A DNA stretch of 64,000 nucleotides from NCBI GenBank assembly GCA_027449965.1, contig DAIDKP010000024.1:1-64000 (forward strand), read 5' to 3'. This DNA is from Acidobacteriaceae bacterium (GTDB lineage Bacteria > Acidobacteriota > Terriglobia > Terriglobales > Acidobacteriaceae). The notes beneath the pieces are model-generated. The model had not been told where the DNA came from and ran no database searches. It was given only the letters and a program-made list of their open reading frames with translations. The translations under genes were made by a program, and so were the position numbers. This document shows, one piece after another, positions 8,801-15,111 of the stretch; positions within the stretch are counted from its first letter, which is position 1, and the number at the start of each line of letters is the position of its first letter.

Positions 8801-11555
8801 GGTCGGCGAAGACGCAACTTTGCCCATTCGCCACGCCGCTCAGTTTCAGCTCCTGGCTGGCAGCGGTGTCAGCCTTGGCGGCGATCTCCCAGGTGCCGGT
8901 TCCGACGGGAAATCCGTTGCCCAGCAGCAGGCTGCCACCTGCCCCGCGCACACTCCAGTTGCCCGTCGTATCCCACGCTCCACCCACGGCGCGCACATAC
9001 GAGCCGGTGACAGGAGCGCTCGCATCCTTGCCCGACTGGCTACCCGTGCCGACGCTTTCACCGCTGGCCGCAAGCAGGTCTTCGGCGGTGAGGAAAAGAT
9101 CGTCGAGGCTGCTGAATGCCTGGTTGGCAGAGCCGCCGCCGAGCAAGGCAAAATCTGCCGTCGCGCGACCTTCCTCCAGCCGCGCCGGTTCCACGGAGTG
9201 CTGGCCTGCGCCGCTGGTCTGCTCGAGGACGTTGCCCAGGCCGGAGTCAGCGAGCATCGCCGCTCCGCTGAGGCCCAGCTGCTGAAAGCGATTGGACGAG
9301 CCGCTGTTGCCGTTGGCTACACCGTTCAACTCGGCGCTGGGCGCAATCACCAGCGCCGGATAGCTGGTGGTGGAAGCGGCAAGTGTGCCGCCGCCCTGCA
9401 ACGAGGTTTCGTGCGTCTCCGATGAAGCCGCGTTCCAGACGGTGTAACCGCCGCTGCCGTTGAGCATGGCTCCGCCCAGAAGAGTCATCTTCTGGCCGGA
9501 GATCAGGTTGACCGGCTTTGCCGTCATCCATGTGCCGGCAACGTTGATGGTCGCGGTGGTGGTCGACGAGCAGCCAAATCCTGCTGAGGTCACAGCGACC
9601 GTGCCAAGCGATCCGTCCGCGTTGACCGAGGCATTTGCGACCGCCGTACAGCTTCCGCTGAAGACAAGAGGAACCGTTGGGCCATACGGCTCAAAGCCGA
9701 GTCCATGCTCCGGCCCGACCGTGACACCGGTGACCGCACCCGAAGCCGTGTTGACGGCAAGCTGCGGCTGGACAGCAATCCATTCAGGAGAAACTCTCGC
9801 ATTGCGAATGGTCCATCCCTGCGCTGTGCCCGGCGCGTCTGCGGCAAAGTCGAGCACCAGTCCGGTGGGTGCTTCGCCGGTGGCAGCCGAGTTCCAGGCG
9901 TGTGCTGTGATGCCATCCAATACGTTATTGGCCCCGACCGCGGCGACAAAGCCGTGGACGACGTTGAGCGTGAGATGGCTCCACTGATTGTTGTCCGCAG
10001 TCAGACCGGCGGGAACGGTGGCGGGCAGTGCGGGCACAGCGATGCCGGTGCCGAGTCCACTCAAGGTGAGGTTGCGAAAGACTGAGCCGGCGGGCCACTG
10101 AGCAAGATAGAGTCCGCAGGTATGGGTGGAGCTTGCACCGGAGTAGCCGCCGAGCGGATCGTTGCCCGTGGTGGCAATCACGAGATTGTCGATGGATGCG
10201 TTCTTCAGGCCGTTGCCGCCTGCTCCGGTGGAGGCGGGCATGGCGATGGCGCAGTTGCCGAGGTACCATCCGGCACCGCTGCCCGCGGTGGCCGTGAGGC
10301 CATTGCCGCCGGGCGAAAAGATGCTGCCGCCTTCGACAGGACGATTGACCGTGCAACTGCCGGCAGCGGCTCGACCCTCCGCGGGCGAGCAGGAGACATC
10401 GACGCTTTGATCGACATACAAAGTGAAGTCATGCAGGCGCGTTCCACTGAAAAGGGTGGGAGAGTCGGTCGTGGTGACGAGGATGTCCTGACCGGGAAAG
10501 CCCATGAGCGCGGAGTTTTGCGTGCCCTGACCTGCTATCGACTCCAGATGCCAGGTGAGCGGATGGGTTTTGCAGATGCCGGAGGGCAGTGTGAGTCCGA
10601 CGTGATGCGCCTGAGCGTAGTTGATGGCGGCCTGAAGCGCAGCGGTATCGTCGGTGACGCCATCGCAGACAGCTCCAAACTCCTTGACGCTGCGCGGGTG
10701 CTGCTGGGAGCCTCCGGTGCGCCAGTCTTCGACGCGAATGCCGCCGGGATTGGTGAAACTGTCCGTGCCGGAGTAGGTGGGCGGAACGATCATGGCGCCT
10801 GTGTTGCCTGCGGCGGTGACGGTGGTTTGAAGATTGGTCTGCGCCGAACCGTTGACGGGCGATGCAAGGCCGTTGACGGCGGGCGTGGCAAGTGGGCCGG
10901 TCATGGTGCCGCCGGCAAGCGGAACGGCCTGGGCAAAACTCTGGTCAACATAGTGTTTGTCGGCAGCCATGAGTGGGGTGGTGGGGTCGCCGCTCAGGGT
11001 GAGGGGTCCGGTGAGCGTGCCACCGGAGGGGGAGAGCTGACTGCTGCCGAGAGCGGCGATCTGCTGATTGACGTAGGCCTCTGTAGCGGCCTGGACGGCC
11101 TGCGCGGCGGGAAGCACCTGAGCTTCAACCGAGGCGATGGTGGCCGTGGTGGTAGCGGGGACGACCCAGTACTCAGTATTCACGGTGCCGTCAGAGAGCT
11201 GATAGACGACGGTGTAATACAGGCCGGCGGGAGTGGCGCCGAGGTTGGGGGCGAGATTGACGCTGACAAAACCATCGGCACCGATGGTGACGGTGGTGGA
11301 GTCCGCAGCGACGGACTGGCCGGCGGCGGTGGTGAAAGACGGCCAACTGATAATCAGCGTTCCAGAGGCAGGCGCACCACTGGCGAGATAGACGGTTCCC
11401 TGCACGGTGGTGGTGGTGATGGCCTGCGCCCAAAGCTGCTGCCCGGTGATGCCGCCACCGAAGAGAGCGCAGGCAAGTGTGATCAGGAGAGCAGTTCTGC
11501 GAAGCGCCTTCCACCCAAATCCGGATTGTGTGTCAACGGCCTGCCAATTGTTCAT
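2895..11555 (-). CDS. Giant secreted tail-fibre-like beta-helix protein
   Basis: The 2886-residue protein starts with a signal peptide (hydrophobic LLITLACALFGGGI after KALRR, cleavage likely after LWAQA near residue 45). A beta-sandwich-like domain (residues 46-135) is followed by LTGPLTL and PLAGGTMTGPL at about 180-220, a repeat typical of phage tail fibres that recurs near 1013. FGAVCDGVTDDTAA at about 294 and FGCAGDGVTDDT at about 1172 are the opening motif of pectate-lyase-3-type right-handed beta-helices; a third helix-like segment begins near 1913. Residues 2220-2650 hold three related modules, and the C-terminus ends RYWCGGN. GGAAGGA precedes the ATG by eight bases. It is probably a surface fibre or polysaccharide-binding or cleaving protein; catalytic residues cannot be assigned. 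It follows the small protein gene and precedes the terminase gene on the same strand. Confidence 0.8.
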   Translation of the reverse strand: MNNWQAVDTQSGFGWKALRRTALLITLACALFGGGITGQQLWAQAITTTTVQGTVYLASGAPASGTLIISWPSFTTAAGQSVAADSTTVTIGADGFVSVNLAPNLGATPAGLYYTVVYQLSDGTVNTEYWVVPATTTATIASVEAQVLPAAQAVQAATEAYVNQQIAALGSSQLSPSGGTLTGPLTLSGDPTTPLMAADKHYVDQSFAQAVPLAGGTMTGPLATPAVNGLASPVNGSAQTNLQTTVTAAGNTGAMIVPPTYSGTDSFTNPGGIRVEDWRTGGSQQHPRSVKEFGAVCDGVTDDTAALQAAINYAQAHHVGLTLPSGICKTHPLTWHLESIAGQGTQNSALMGFPGQDILVTTTDSPTLFSGTRLHDFTLYVDQSVDVSCSPAEGRAAAGSCTVNRPVEGGSIFSPGGNGLTATAGSGAGWYLGNCAIAMPASTGAGGNGLKNASIDNLVIATTGNDPLGGYSGASSTHTCGLYLAQWPAGSVFRNLTLSGLGTGIAVPALPATVPAGLTADNNQWSHLTLNVVHGFVAAVGANNVLDGITAHAWNSAATGEAPTGLVLDFAADAPGTAQGWTIRNARVSPEWIAVQPQLAVNTASGAVTGVTVGPEHGLGFEPYGPTVPLVFSGSCTAVANASVNADGSLGTVAVTSAGFGCSSTTTATINVAGTWMTAKPVNLISGQKMTLLGGAMLNGSGGYTVWNAASSETHETSLQGGGTLAASTTSYPALVIAPSAELNGVANGNSGSSNRFQQLGLSGAAMLADSGLGNVLEQTSGAGQHSVEPARLEEGRATADFALLGGGSANQAFSSLDDLFLTAEDLLAASGESVGTGSQSGKDASAPVTGSYVRAVGGAWDTTGNWSVRGAGGSLLLGNGFPVGTGTWEIAAKADTAASQELKLSGVANGQSCVFADQTVNLTTSWQIFRIPYNTVTGISACDSATQGNAVNAQGMPPSTSTNVETAWMAFVPAFQQLLVANAPTAPEQAANKAYVDQAVASQIASGSGELPLAGGTMTGALNAPVIDGTTNCALSPSVSGCVSSAASALIPPGTTGTFAQNAAMQATAQCVYDPTQNGAVTSVIPGQLGQGYTVDPLVTVSGGGGSGLQVTANLSNGEVSSYTVTSGGSGYTSCPTIAVAPPSATKQPAPVLDQRRGVTTYSADIRVDDFGCAGDGVTDDTQCFNNAIEFATGNGTHAGSVTLTQGKTYFIGTITGYMQTAWDDGTAPSTDTCNGVPCTNLSPETPGYLGYAIRIPSTQSNSLTIYGNGATITSSFTGNAISASQYTMAAPYFAIFGSDTAIASWNLYDLNISQAFIAATTVSAAYWQWDRVTMNGVGMALLLGSSQFNHFRNLNLQGMMSGLIIGGWWKSRAPGTSIEGNAVLNDYNLGDGTSVDGIIFYGFNWSTQAQSQTAQNALDTWFNTYFFHEQDNQTRLTDQNKAPAGGVMDSLWRGVYHVMFATYSRYYRPVIGVYLHDANIKFTQNYPIIATAATGWTIDSIGTELVGWCDATPAYGAYGSSGCPNPYDSVDNQLMGAVLLYDFQNMTARNINVSGSPIADTVAEPPQVSQTQQLGDFRTYLTNTDSIAASVIVPRTAPVTTLRLSLGHSTGTGLPGEVNFDSGEFCLHGSVGGYDDAWCMRNADGLNASMNQPPRYFVLENDGFVGLQGLTAVQMPGLRVRPGVISTADATLPVTDFAEQAFAIAGGTVRPQSCATVPGITLPNAAATDGILYVAPPASVNGLQLSGTMTAAGTMALTACNPTTNTASYPAGTYQAFLLAGAASPTPPTTSGGAVTTSGSLTQSEGDLVVGDANGNPTRLAGNSSTTPALLVDVGNGTGAFVPTWQTAPQLAGGNLTGLNASNVSTGTLALSFGGTGAADAAQALANLGGASLTAAATIFSGTLTAKTVGGLTETDQESGANFGAQLAACIGGLPATGGTCDARNYTGAQTISAAVTVSVPNTRIDLPCATITMTAPLVIPAGVRGVKLHGCALRGGTAASGMSGGTVLAYSGAGAAIQVGDSTYAQDTMGFAMDNVLVNTTGSTSAATEALAAWRVQELDLESDYYLGNANQTALQLDGTGNYTGGTFFDQDINGFQIAVNAVGHQVANAATTDWVNASTFLRLHIDCPTASGSAIAGTVGVNLVQGDGNTFTGGDVEGCSTAVHLGSNAQNNTLVGVRNEGSTTQVEADAGSQFNSWMTGGTMFTGALIDNGSRNSFWDAFHRTFNGLNGDWYASQKDATVTNHYRLGTGAGNVRGLEWESQVDNGTSATQYNWLWGLTDGGSGQSNWIFQDLINGVIRLQMEEQNAAGNNSTAINGTGTGNVCFQCSGNAGTGGVAFSSGGASPTTVATVDGSGNADFLGTLAVGGATTFTGSTTVKNAANAEIDQTLQAGATTTQKESFIYKDYTGASQWYMVKDGSNNWALNSAIDGLDHLKAYQNGDEYLDAAGTGAVRFNVEANAGTGGVVFYSGGATPTTVAKIDGSGNLTVASCTGCGATSGGAGTVASGTAGQLAYYATTGTTVSGLGTTGTGSAVLATSPSIAAPTLTGTTTATGNVNLTNATNAAETLAIQPGTSAEQNGTVAWNSYTGATEWTWKKDSGNALRMTDAANSMDRIVAYQNGQTAINAGAGANAVTINNGSGSGTGGLIVYEGGSNANTAAMTVTGAGDLSVPGTVTANLLQTNYGGIRVNAGAPLVLINGTAYATATQCINGGFVSIQGFYWNGSASAMDAMNIQPSCMPGTNGAETLNLTNSGSTGPFTVAVAGAETAQSVAGSGGMTLAAGTAAGTGATIGCASGHVCDGVSGTLTLTTGTATTTGTVATLTFPFVHVNNANCVVNATLAGSGAVNAVEWSETTTALTLTADAALTAGTGYSVRYWCGGN

Positions 11556-11629
11556 TGCAAATATCCTTCCCCATCGTGCTGCGTCGGTTGATCTGAAGCT
11601 GCCTTGCCAAACTGTGCGATCTGGTCGCG

Positions 11630-11688
11630 CAAAAATGCGGCCCTGAGGAGCCTGGTCCGTTGTGAGGACCAGGATTGCAGGGCCGCAT
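11630..11688 (-). terminator. Strong Rho-independent terminator
   Basis: An 11-base outer stem (11635-11645 with 11678-11688) encloses an 8-base inner stem CCTGGTCC/GGACCAGG (11651-11658 with 11666-11673, loop 11659-11665). On the minus strand it is followed directly by TTTTTGCGCG. It would stop transcripts from the small gene at 11772-12155 before they reach the giant gene, which then needs its own promoter in 11556-11634, where I see no convincing one. Confidence 0.75.
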
Positions 11689-11771
11689 CGTGGAAGCTGT
11701 CATTTGCCCTTGTCCCGGGCCAGGCTGCCGGCGTTCCACGCGTTCCGGCATTCCTGATTCATGATCTGCTG

Positions 11772-12155
11772 TTACTCTTGCTCGCCTTGTTCGTCGTCCT
11801 TCTCTACGCTGTCACCCACGAATCCAGGCATCCCGGCAAGAGTCTCTGCGAAACTCTCATATTCAGCCCGGCTGATCGGCTGCCTGTTGTTGTGTTTGGA
11901 TGCAATCTCAAAAAGAATGCGCACGCTGGGAGCATGATTCTTCTGGATGACGTTGTCGCCAATGCATTTGATGATTTTGAGCATGTTCATTGCTACGATC
12001 CGATCCGCCTTACTGACCATCTGCATCATCAACAATTCGTCAAAAGCAATATCCTCCGGATCGCTCTCCACATCGTCCAGCGTATTGTTTCGTGTTTCCT
12101 GTTTGTCCGCCTCACCGTTCTTCGTTTGCAACATCGCCCCGCTAGTTTCTGACAC
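11772..12155 (-). CDS. Small acidic hypothetical protein
   Basis: The frame encodes up to 127 residues, not recognised. It is charged and helical in appearance: an N-terminal Asp/Glu-rich stretch, then FDELLMMQMVSKADRIVAM, a segment ending RILFEIASKHNN, and an acidic tail EKDDEQGEQE. There is no signal peptide or membrane segment. The frame starts with GTG at 12155, which lacks a Shine-Dalgarno; ATG at 12134 is preceded by GCGGGGCG and is a reasonable alternative. The gene lies upstream of the giant fibre gene on the same strand, separated by a strong terminator. Its helical, acidic character and position would fit a small-terminase-like or DNA-binding partner of the terminase, but nothing in the sequence proves this. 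Confidence 0.55.
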   Translation of the reverse strand: MSETSGAMLQTKNGEADKQETRNNTLDDVESDPEDIAFDELLMMQMVSKADRIVAMNMLKIIKCIGDNVIQKNHAPSVRILFEIASKHNNRQPISRAEYESFAETLAGMPGFVGDSVEKDDEQGEQE

Positions 12156-12174
12156 CGAGGTTTTTGTCGAGCAA

Positions 12175-12211
12175 CAAAAAAGCGGAGCGGCTGTGCCGCA
12201 ACCGCTCCCGC
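12175..12211 (-). terminator. Hairpin plus T-run just upstream of small gene
   Basis: GCGGGAGCGG pairs with CCGCTCCGC (12202-12211 with 12182-12190, one bulge) and on the minus strand six T follow at 12181-12176. A competing hairpin GCGGC-tgt-GCCGC (12187-12199) overlaps it. It lies only about 20 bases before the GTG start of the 11772-12155 gene and no minus-strand gene lies upstream within 500 bases, so it may be an attenuator in the leader or the end of a short RNA. Confidence 0.5.
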
Positions 12212-12445
12212 ACTTCTGTTCCTCGCGAATGTTTTAAGCATAGTGAAATCGAAAGAATTGCCTGCCATTTTTAGGGAATTTTTATTTGCCATGGAATCAT
12301 AGACATGGGTCGGTTTTCCACAGGAGGCGCGCTTGACAGATTTTCGGATAGACGAGGTTTCAGCACTGTATGCCGCAGACGCGAGCTTCGCTCGCCATGC
12401 AGCAGTTGTGGTTCTCGCGCAAACCGCAAAGGGCGCGTCGTGGAC

Positions 12446-12500
12446 GGGGCACGGTCTGGATGGGGCACAGTCTGGATGGGGCGGGGTCTAGATGGGCCAC
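12446..12500. repeat. 16-base tandem repeat, about 3.4 copies
   Basis: GGGGCACGGTCTGGAT at 12446-12461 is followed by GGGGCACAGTCTGGAT and GGGGCGGGGTCTAGAT, then a partial unit GGGCCACGG. It sits in the 450-base gap (12156-12607) between the divergent small gene and the GH16 gene. The rest of this gap holds the hairpin at 12175-12211, an AT-rich patch at 12235-12300 and a candidate promoter. Confidence 0.7.
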
Positions 12501-12562
12501 GGCAGGGACACGACTCGGCAGAAGCAGCGGCGATAGGCGGAGCGTAACGGAGAACAAACCGA

Positions 12563-12590
12563 TTGACTCTTGTTGTTTTCGAGTGATAGA
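12563..12590 (+). promoter_or_regulatory. Candidate sigma-70 promoter for GH16 gene
   Basis: TTGACT (12563-12568) and GATAGA (12585-12590) are spaced by 16 bases and lie 18 bases before the first ATG of the glucanase gene. The -35 is good, the -10 weak. Confidence 0.4.
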
Positions 12591-12607
12591 AGGGCGGGAT
12601 TGAAGGA

Positions 12608-13801
12608 ATGCCGGATTCAGGATGTGCGGGAGTCAGGATGGGACGAATGCGAGCTGAGATGAGAAGGTTTGCGGGAAGCAGGCTGGCGCTTCGTGTGGCG
12701 ATGGGGATGCTGGCTCCGCTGCTGATGAGCTGCGGCGGAAGCAGCAGCAGCGGCGGGGTGGCGAAGACGCCACTGATTGTTCAGGCGCAGCCGCCGACGA
12801 TCACAGCGACGGCAGCGCAGAATGGCGCGCAGGTGATTACGCTTGCGAGCAACATTCCGACGGCGACGATGTATTACACGCTGGATGGCTCGGCGCCGAC
12901 GACGGCTTCAACCGTTTATGAGGCTCCGTTTCTGTTGACGTCGAGCGTGACGCTGAAGGCGATTGCGGCGGCGAATGGCTTCAACACGAGTCTGCCGGCG
13001 AGCCAGAGCTTCACGATCAACGTAGCGTCGGGGACGCTGGTGTGGAGCGATGAGTTTACAAACTCCGGCGCGACGAATGCGCAGCCGAACCCGGCGACGT
13101 GGACGTATGATACGGGCAATAGCGGCTGGGGCAACAACGAGCTGGAGGATTACTGCGCGTGGGGATCGAATGCGTCGCCGTGCAATGCGGCGTCTCCGAA
13201 TGCGTATGTGGGCACGGATGGGGCGCTGCATGTGGTGGCCGAACAGCCATCGGCGGGGGTGTATACGTCGGCGCGGATGAAGAGCCAGGGATTGTTCAGC
13301 TTCCAGTATGGACGGGTGGAGGCGCGGATCGAGCTGCCGGAGGAGCAGGGATTGTGGCCCGCATTCTGGATGCTGGGCAACGACATTGCGACGGTGAACT
13401 GGCCGGCGAGCGGGGAGATGGATATTGCCGAGCGTGTGAATGCGGCGACGACGCCGGACTGGAATATGGGTTCGGTGCATGGGACCGGGTTCACGGGGAC
13501 GAATCTCGGGACGAAGTACAACTTTCCGGCGGGTGAAACAGCGGCAGGGTGGCACACCTACGGGATGATCTGGAAGCCGGGATCTGTGGCGTATTACATA
13601 GATGATCCGACGCATCCGTATGCGACGTTTACGCCGGCGAGCGTGGCCGGGTTCAGCGGGGCGGTGTGGCCCTTTGACTCCGGGCCGTCATTTTTCATTT
13701 TGAACCTGGCGGTGGGTGGGCAGTGGCCCGGCGCACCGAATGCGACGACGAGCTTTCCAGCGCAGATGGTGGTGGACTATGTGCGGATTTATGCCAACTG
13801 A
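12608..13801 (+). CDS. GH16 family glucanase lipoprotein
   Basis: The protein is predicted to hydrolyse beta-1,3 or beta-1,3/1,4-glucan (laminarinase-like) on the cell surface. The N-terminus has basic residues, a hydrophobic stretch and LLMSCGGSSSS, a lipobox-like site with a serine-rich tether. Residues 60-145 form a chitobiase C-terminal-like beta-sandwich (YYTLDGSAPTT). The catalytic domain begins at LVWSDEF and carries GEMDIAE, the GH16 motif ExDxxE with nucleophile and acid/base glutamates, then YGRVEARI, WPAFWM and FILNLAVGG. The frame has 397 codons; starts at 12608, 12638 or 12659 are all possible, the later ones giving a more normal signal peptide. A LacI-type regulator follows. Exact substrate is not settled by sequence. 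Confidence 0.88.
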   Translation: MPDSGCAGVRMGRMRAEMRRFAGSRLALRVAMGMLAPLLMSCGGSSSSGGVAKTPLIVQAQPPTITATAAQNGAQVITLASNIPTATMYYTLDGSAPTTASTVYEAPFLLTSSVTLKAIAAANGFNTSLPASQSFTINVASGTLVWSDEFTNSGATNAQPNPATWTYDTGNSGWGNNELEDYCAWGSNASPCNAASPNAYVGTDGALHVVAEQPSAGVYTSARMKSQGLFSFQYGRVEARIELPEEQGLWPAFWMLGNDIATVNWPASGEMDIAERVNAATTPDWNMGSVHGTGFTGTNLGTKYNFPAGETAAGWHTYGMIWKPGSVAYYIDDPTHPYATFTPASVAGFSGAVWPFDSGPSFFILNLAVGGQWPGAPNATTSFPAQMVVDYVRIYAN

Positions 13802-13825
13802 GAGATGGCAGGAAACGACTGCGAG

Positions 13826-13857
13826 CCGGATTTTGCTGGACCCGGATTTTGCTGGAC
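13826..13857. repeat. Perfect 16-base tandem duplication
   Basis: CCGGATTTTGCTGGAC occurs twice back to back between the glucanase gene and the lacI-type gene. It could be a replication-slippage product or a pair of protein-binding sites. Nothing else clear was seen in 13802-13978 apart from TAATAT at 13936, a possible -10 box. Confidence 0.75.
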
Positions 13858-13978
13858 GATGACGAATTCTGTAGGAGGAAGCGCAGCATGACTGCTAGAC
13901 TTTGCGCAAAGATCGAGAGCAGGAAATTTTCACCGTAATATACGTGGATGATTCGATAGAAGAAGCGAGGCGCGAACG

Positions 13979-15103
13979 ATGGCGCGAACCCGAGAGGCAG
14001 GGCCGAGCGAAGCGGCGGCTGGGAATGGAAAACCGGAGAGGAAACTGAGCGCGAAGCTGGAGACGCATGTGGAAACGGGCGAGGATGTGAGCGCGCCGGT
14101 GACACTGAAGGTGCTGGCGGCGCGGCTGAATCTGGATCCGGCGACGGTTTCGGTGGTGCTGAACAATGTGCCTGGGCGATCGATTCCGGAGCGGACGCGC
14201 GAGCGGATTCGAACGATGGCGCGGGAGATGAATTATCACCCGAGCTACATTGCGCGTTCGCTGCGAAACCGTCGGACGATGATGGTGGGGATTCTGACGC
14301 CGGTACTCTCTGAGGGTTACCACTCGGAGGTGATGAATGGAATTTTTGCGCAACTGATTGAGCAGGATTATTTCAACTTCATTGCGACGCACCGGCACAG
14401 AGCGGAGCTGGTGGCGAAGTATCCGGGGATGATGCAGAGCCGCGGTGCGGAGGGAATTCTGGCGATTGACACGCACCTGGCGGGTCCGCTGCCTGTGCCT
14501 GCGGTTTCGATTGCCGGGCACGCGGCGATTGCCGGAGTGACGAACGTGCTGCTGGACCACAATGAGGCGGCGCGGCTGACGCTGCGGCACTTGTATGACT
14601 TGGGCCATCGGAGTATTGCGTTCATGCATGGGCATCCGGATAGTTCAGATTCGGATACGCGATGGGAGGCGCTGCAGGCAGCGGCGCAGGAGCTGGGGAT
14701 TGCGATCGATCCAGCGCTGACGATCCATATTGACGAGGACCGGACGACGCCGGAGCTGGGCTATCCGGTGGTGGAGCGGCTGCTGGGCGAGAAGCGGAAG
14801 TTTACGGCGATGGTCTGCTTCAACGATGTGGCGGCGATTGGGGTGATTCGCGCGCTGCACGATGCGCATATACGCGTACCGGAGGATGTGTCGGTGATGG
14901 GGTTCGACGATGTGCCGTATGCGGCGTTTCATTCGCCGCGATTGACGACGATTCGGCAGCCGCTGGCGGAGATGGGTGCGCTGGCGGCGCGGCTGCTGGT
15001 GGAACAGATGAGCGGCAGCGGAGGCGCGCCGAAGGCCGAGGTGATGGTGGCACCGGAGCTGATTGTGCGGGAGTCAACTGGCGCTGTGGCGCGGCGCGGG
15101 TAA
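13979..15103 (+). CDS. LacI/GalR-family transcriptional regulator
   Basis: The 374-residue protein carries an unusual 40-residue charged N-terminal extension before the helix-turn-helix VTLKVLAARLNLDPATVSVV (residues 41-60) and hinge region (RERIRTMAREMNYHPSYIARSLR). The periplasmic-binding-protein-like sensor follows, with MVGILTPVL, GILAIDTH, GHRSIAFMHG, FTAMVCFND and VSVMGFDD, all in the usual order. It should bind a palindromic operator and release it on binding a sugar or sugar phosphate. The MFS gene starts eight bases after its stop, so the two are likely cotranscribed. A matching operator lies at 16264-16277. An internal start nearer residue 40 cannot be excluded. Confidence 0.92.
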   Translation: MARTREAGPSEAAAGNGKPERKLSAKLETHVETGEDVSAPVTLKVLAARLNLDPATVSVVLNNVPGRSIPERTRERIRTMAREMNYHPSYIARSLRNRRTMMVGILTPVLSEGYHSEVMNGIFAQLIEQDYFNFIATHRHRAELVAKYPGMMQSRGAEGILAIDTHLAGPLPVPAVSIAGHAAIAGVTNVLLDHNEAARLTLRHLYDLGHRSIAFMHGHPDSSDSDTRWEALQAAAQELGIAIDPALTIHIDEDRTTPELGYPVVERLLGEKRKFTAMVCFNDVAAIGVIRALHDAHIRVPEDVSVMGFDDVPYAAFHSPRLTTIRQPLAEMGALAARLLVEQMSGSGGAPKAEVMVAPELIVRESTGAVARRG

Positions 15104-15111
15104 GCGGAGCG

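Noticed and set aside
10122-11591. A 489-codon plus-strand open frame over the start of the giant gene
   Set aside because: Glycine/arginine-rich, no recognisable motif, antisense to the signal peptide and first domain of the real gene.
12029-12292. An 87-codon minus-strand frame upstream of the small acidic gene
   Set aside because: It overlaps the small acidic gene in another frame, crosses the terminator hairpin and has shadow-like composition.
6900-12320. Chromosome replication origin at the skew reversal
   Set aside because: The direction of change would fit an origin, but I find no cluster of DnaA boxes (only one TTTTCCACA near 12312), no AT-rich unwinding region beside it and no dnaA or dnaN gene.
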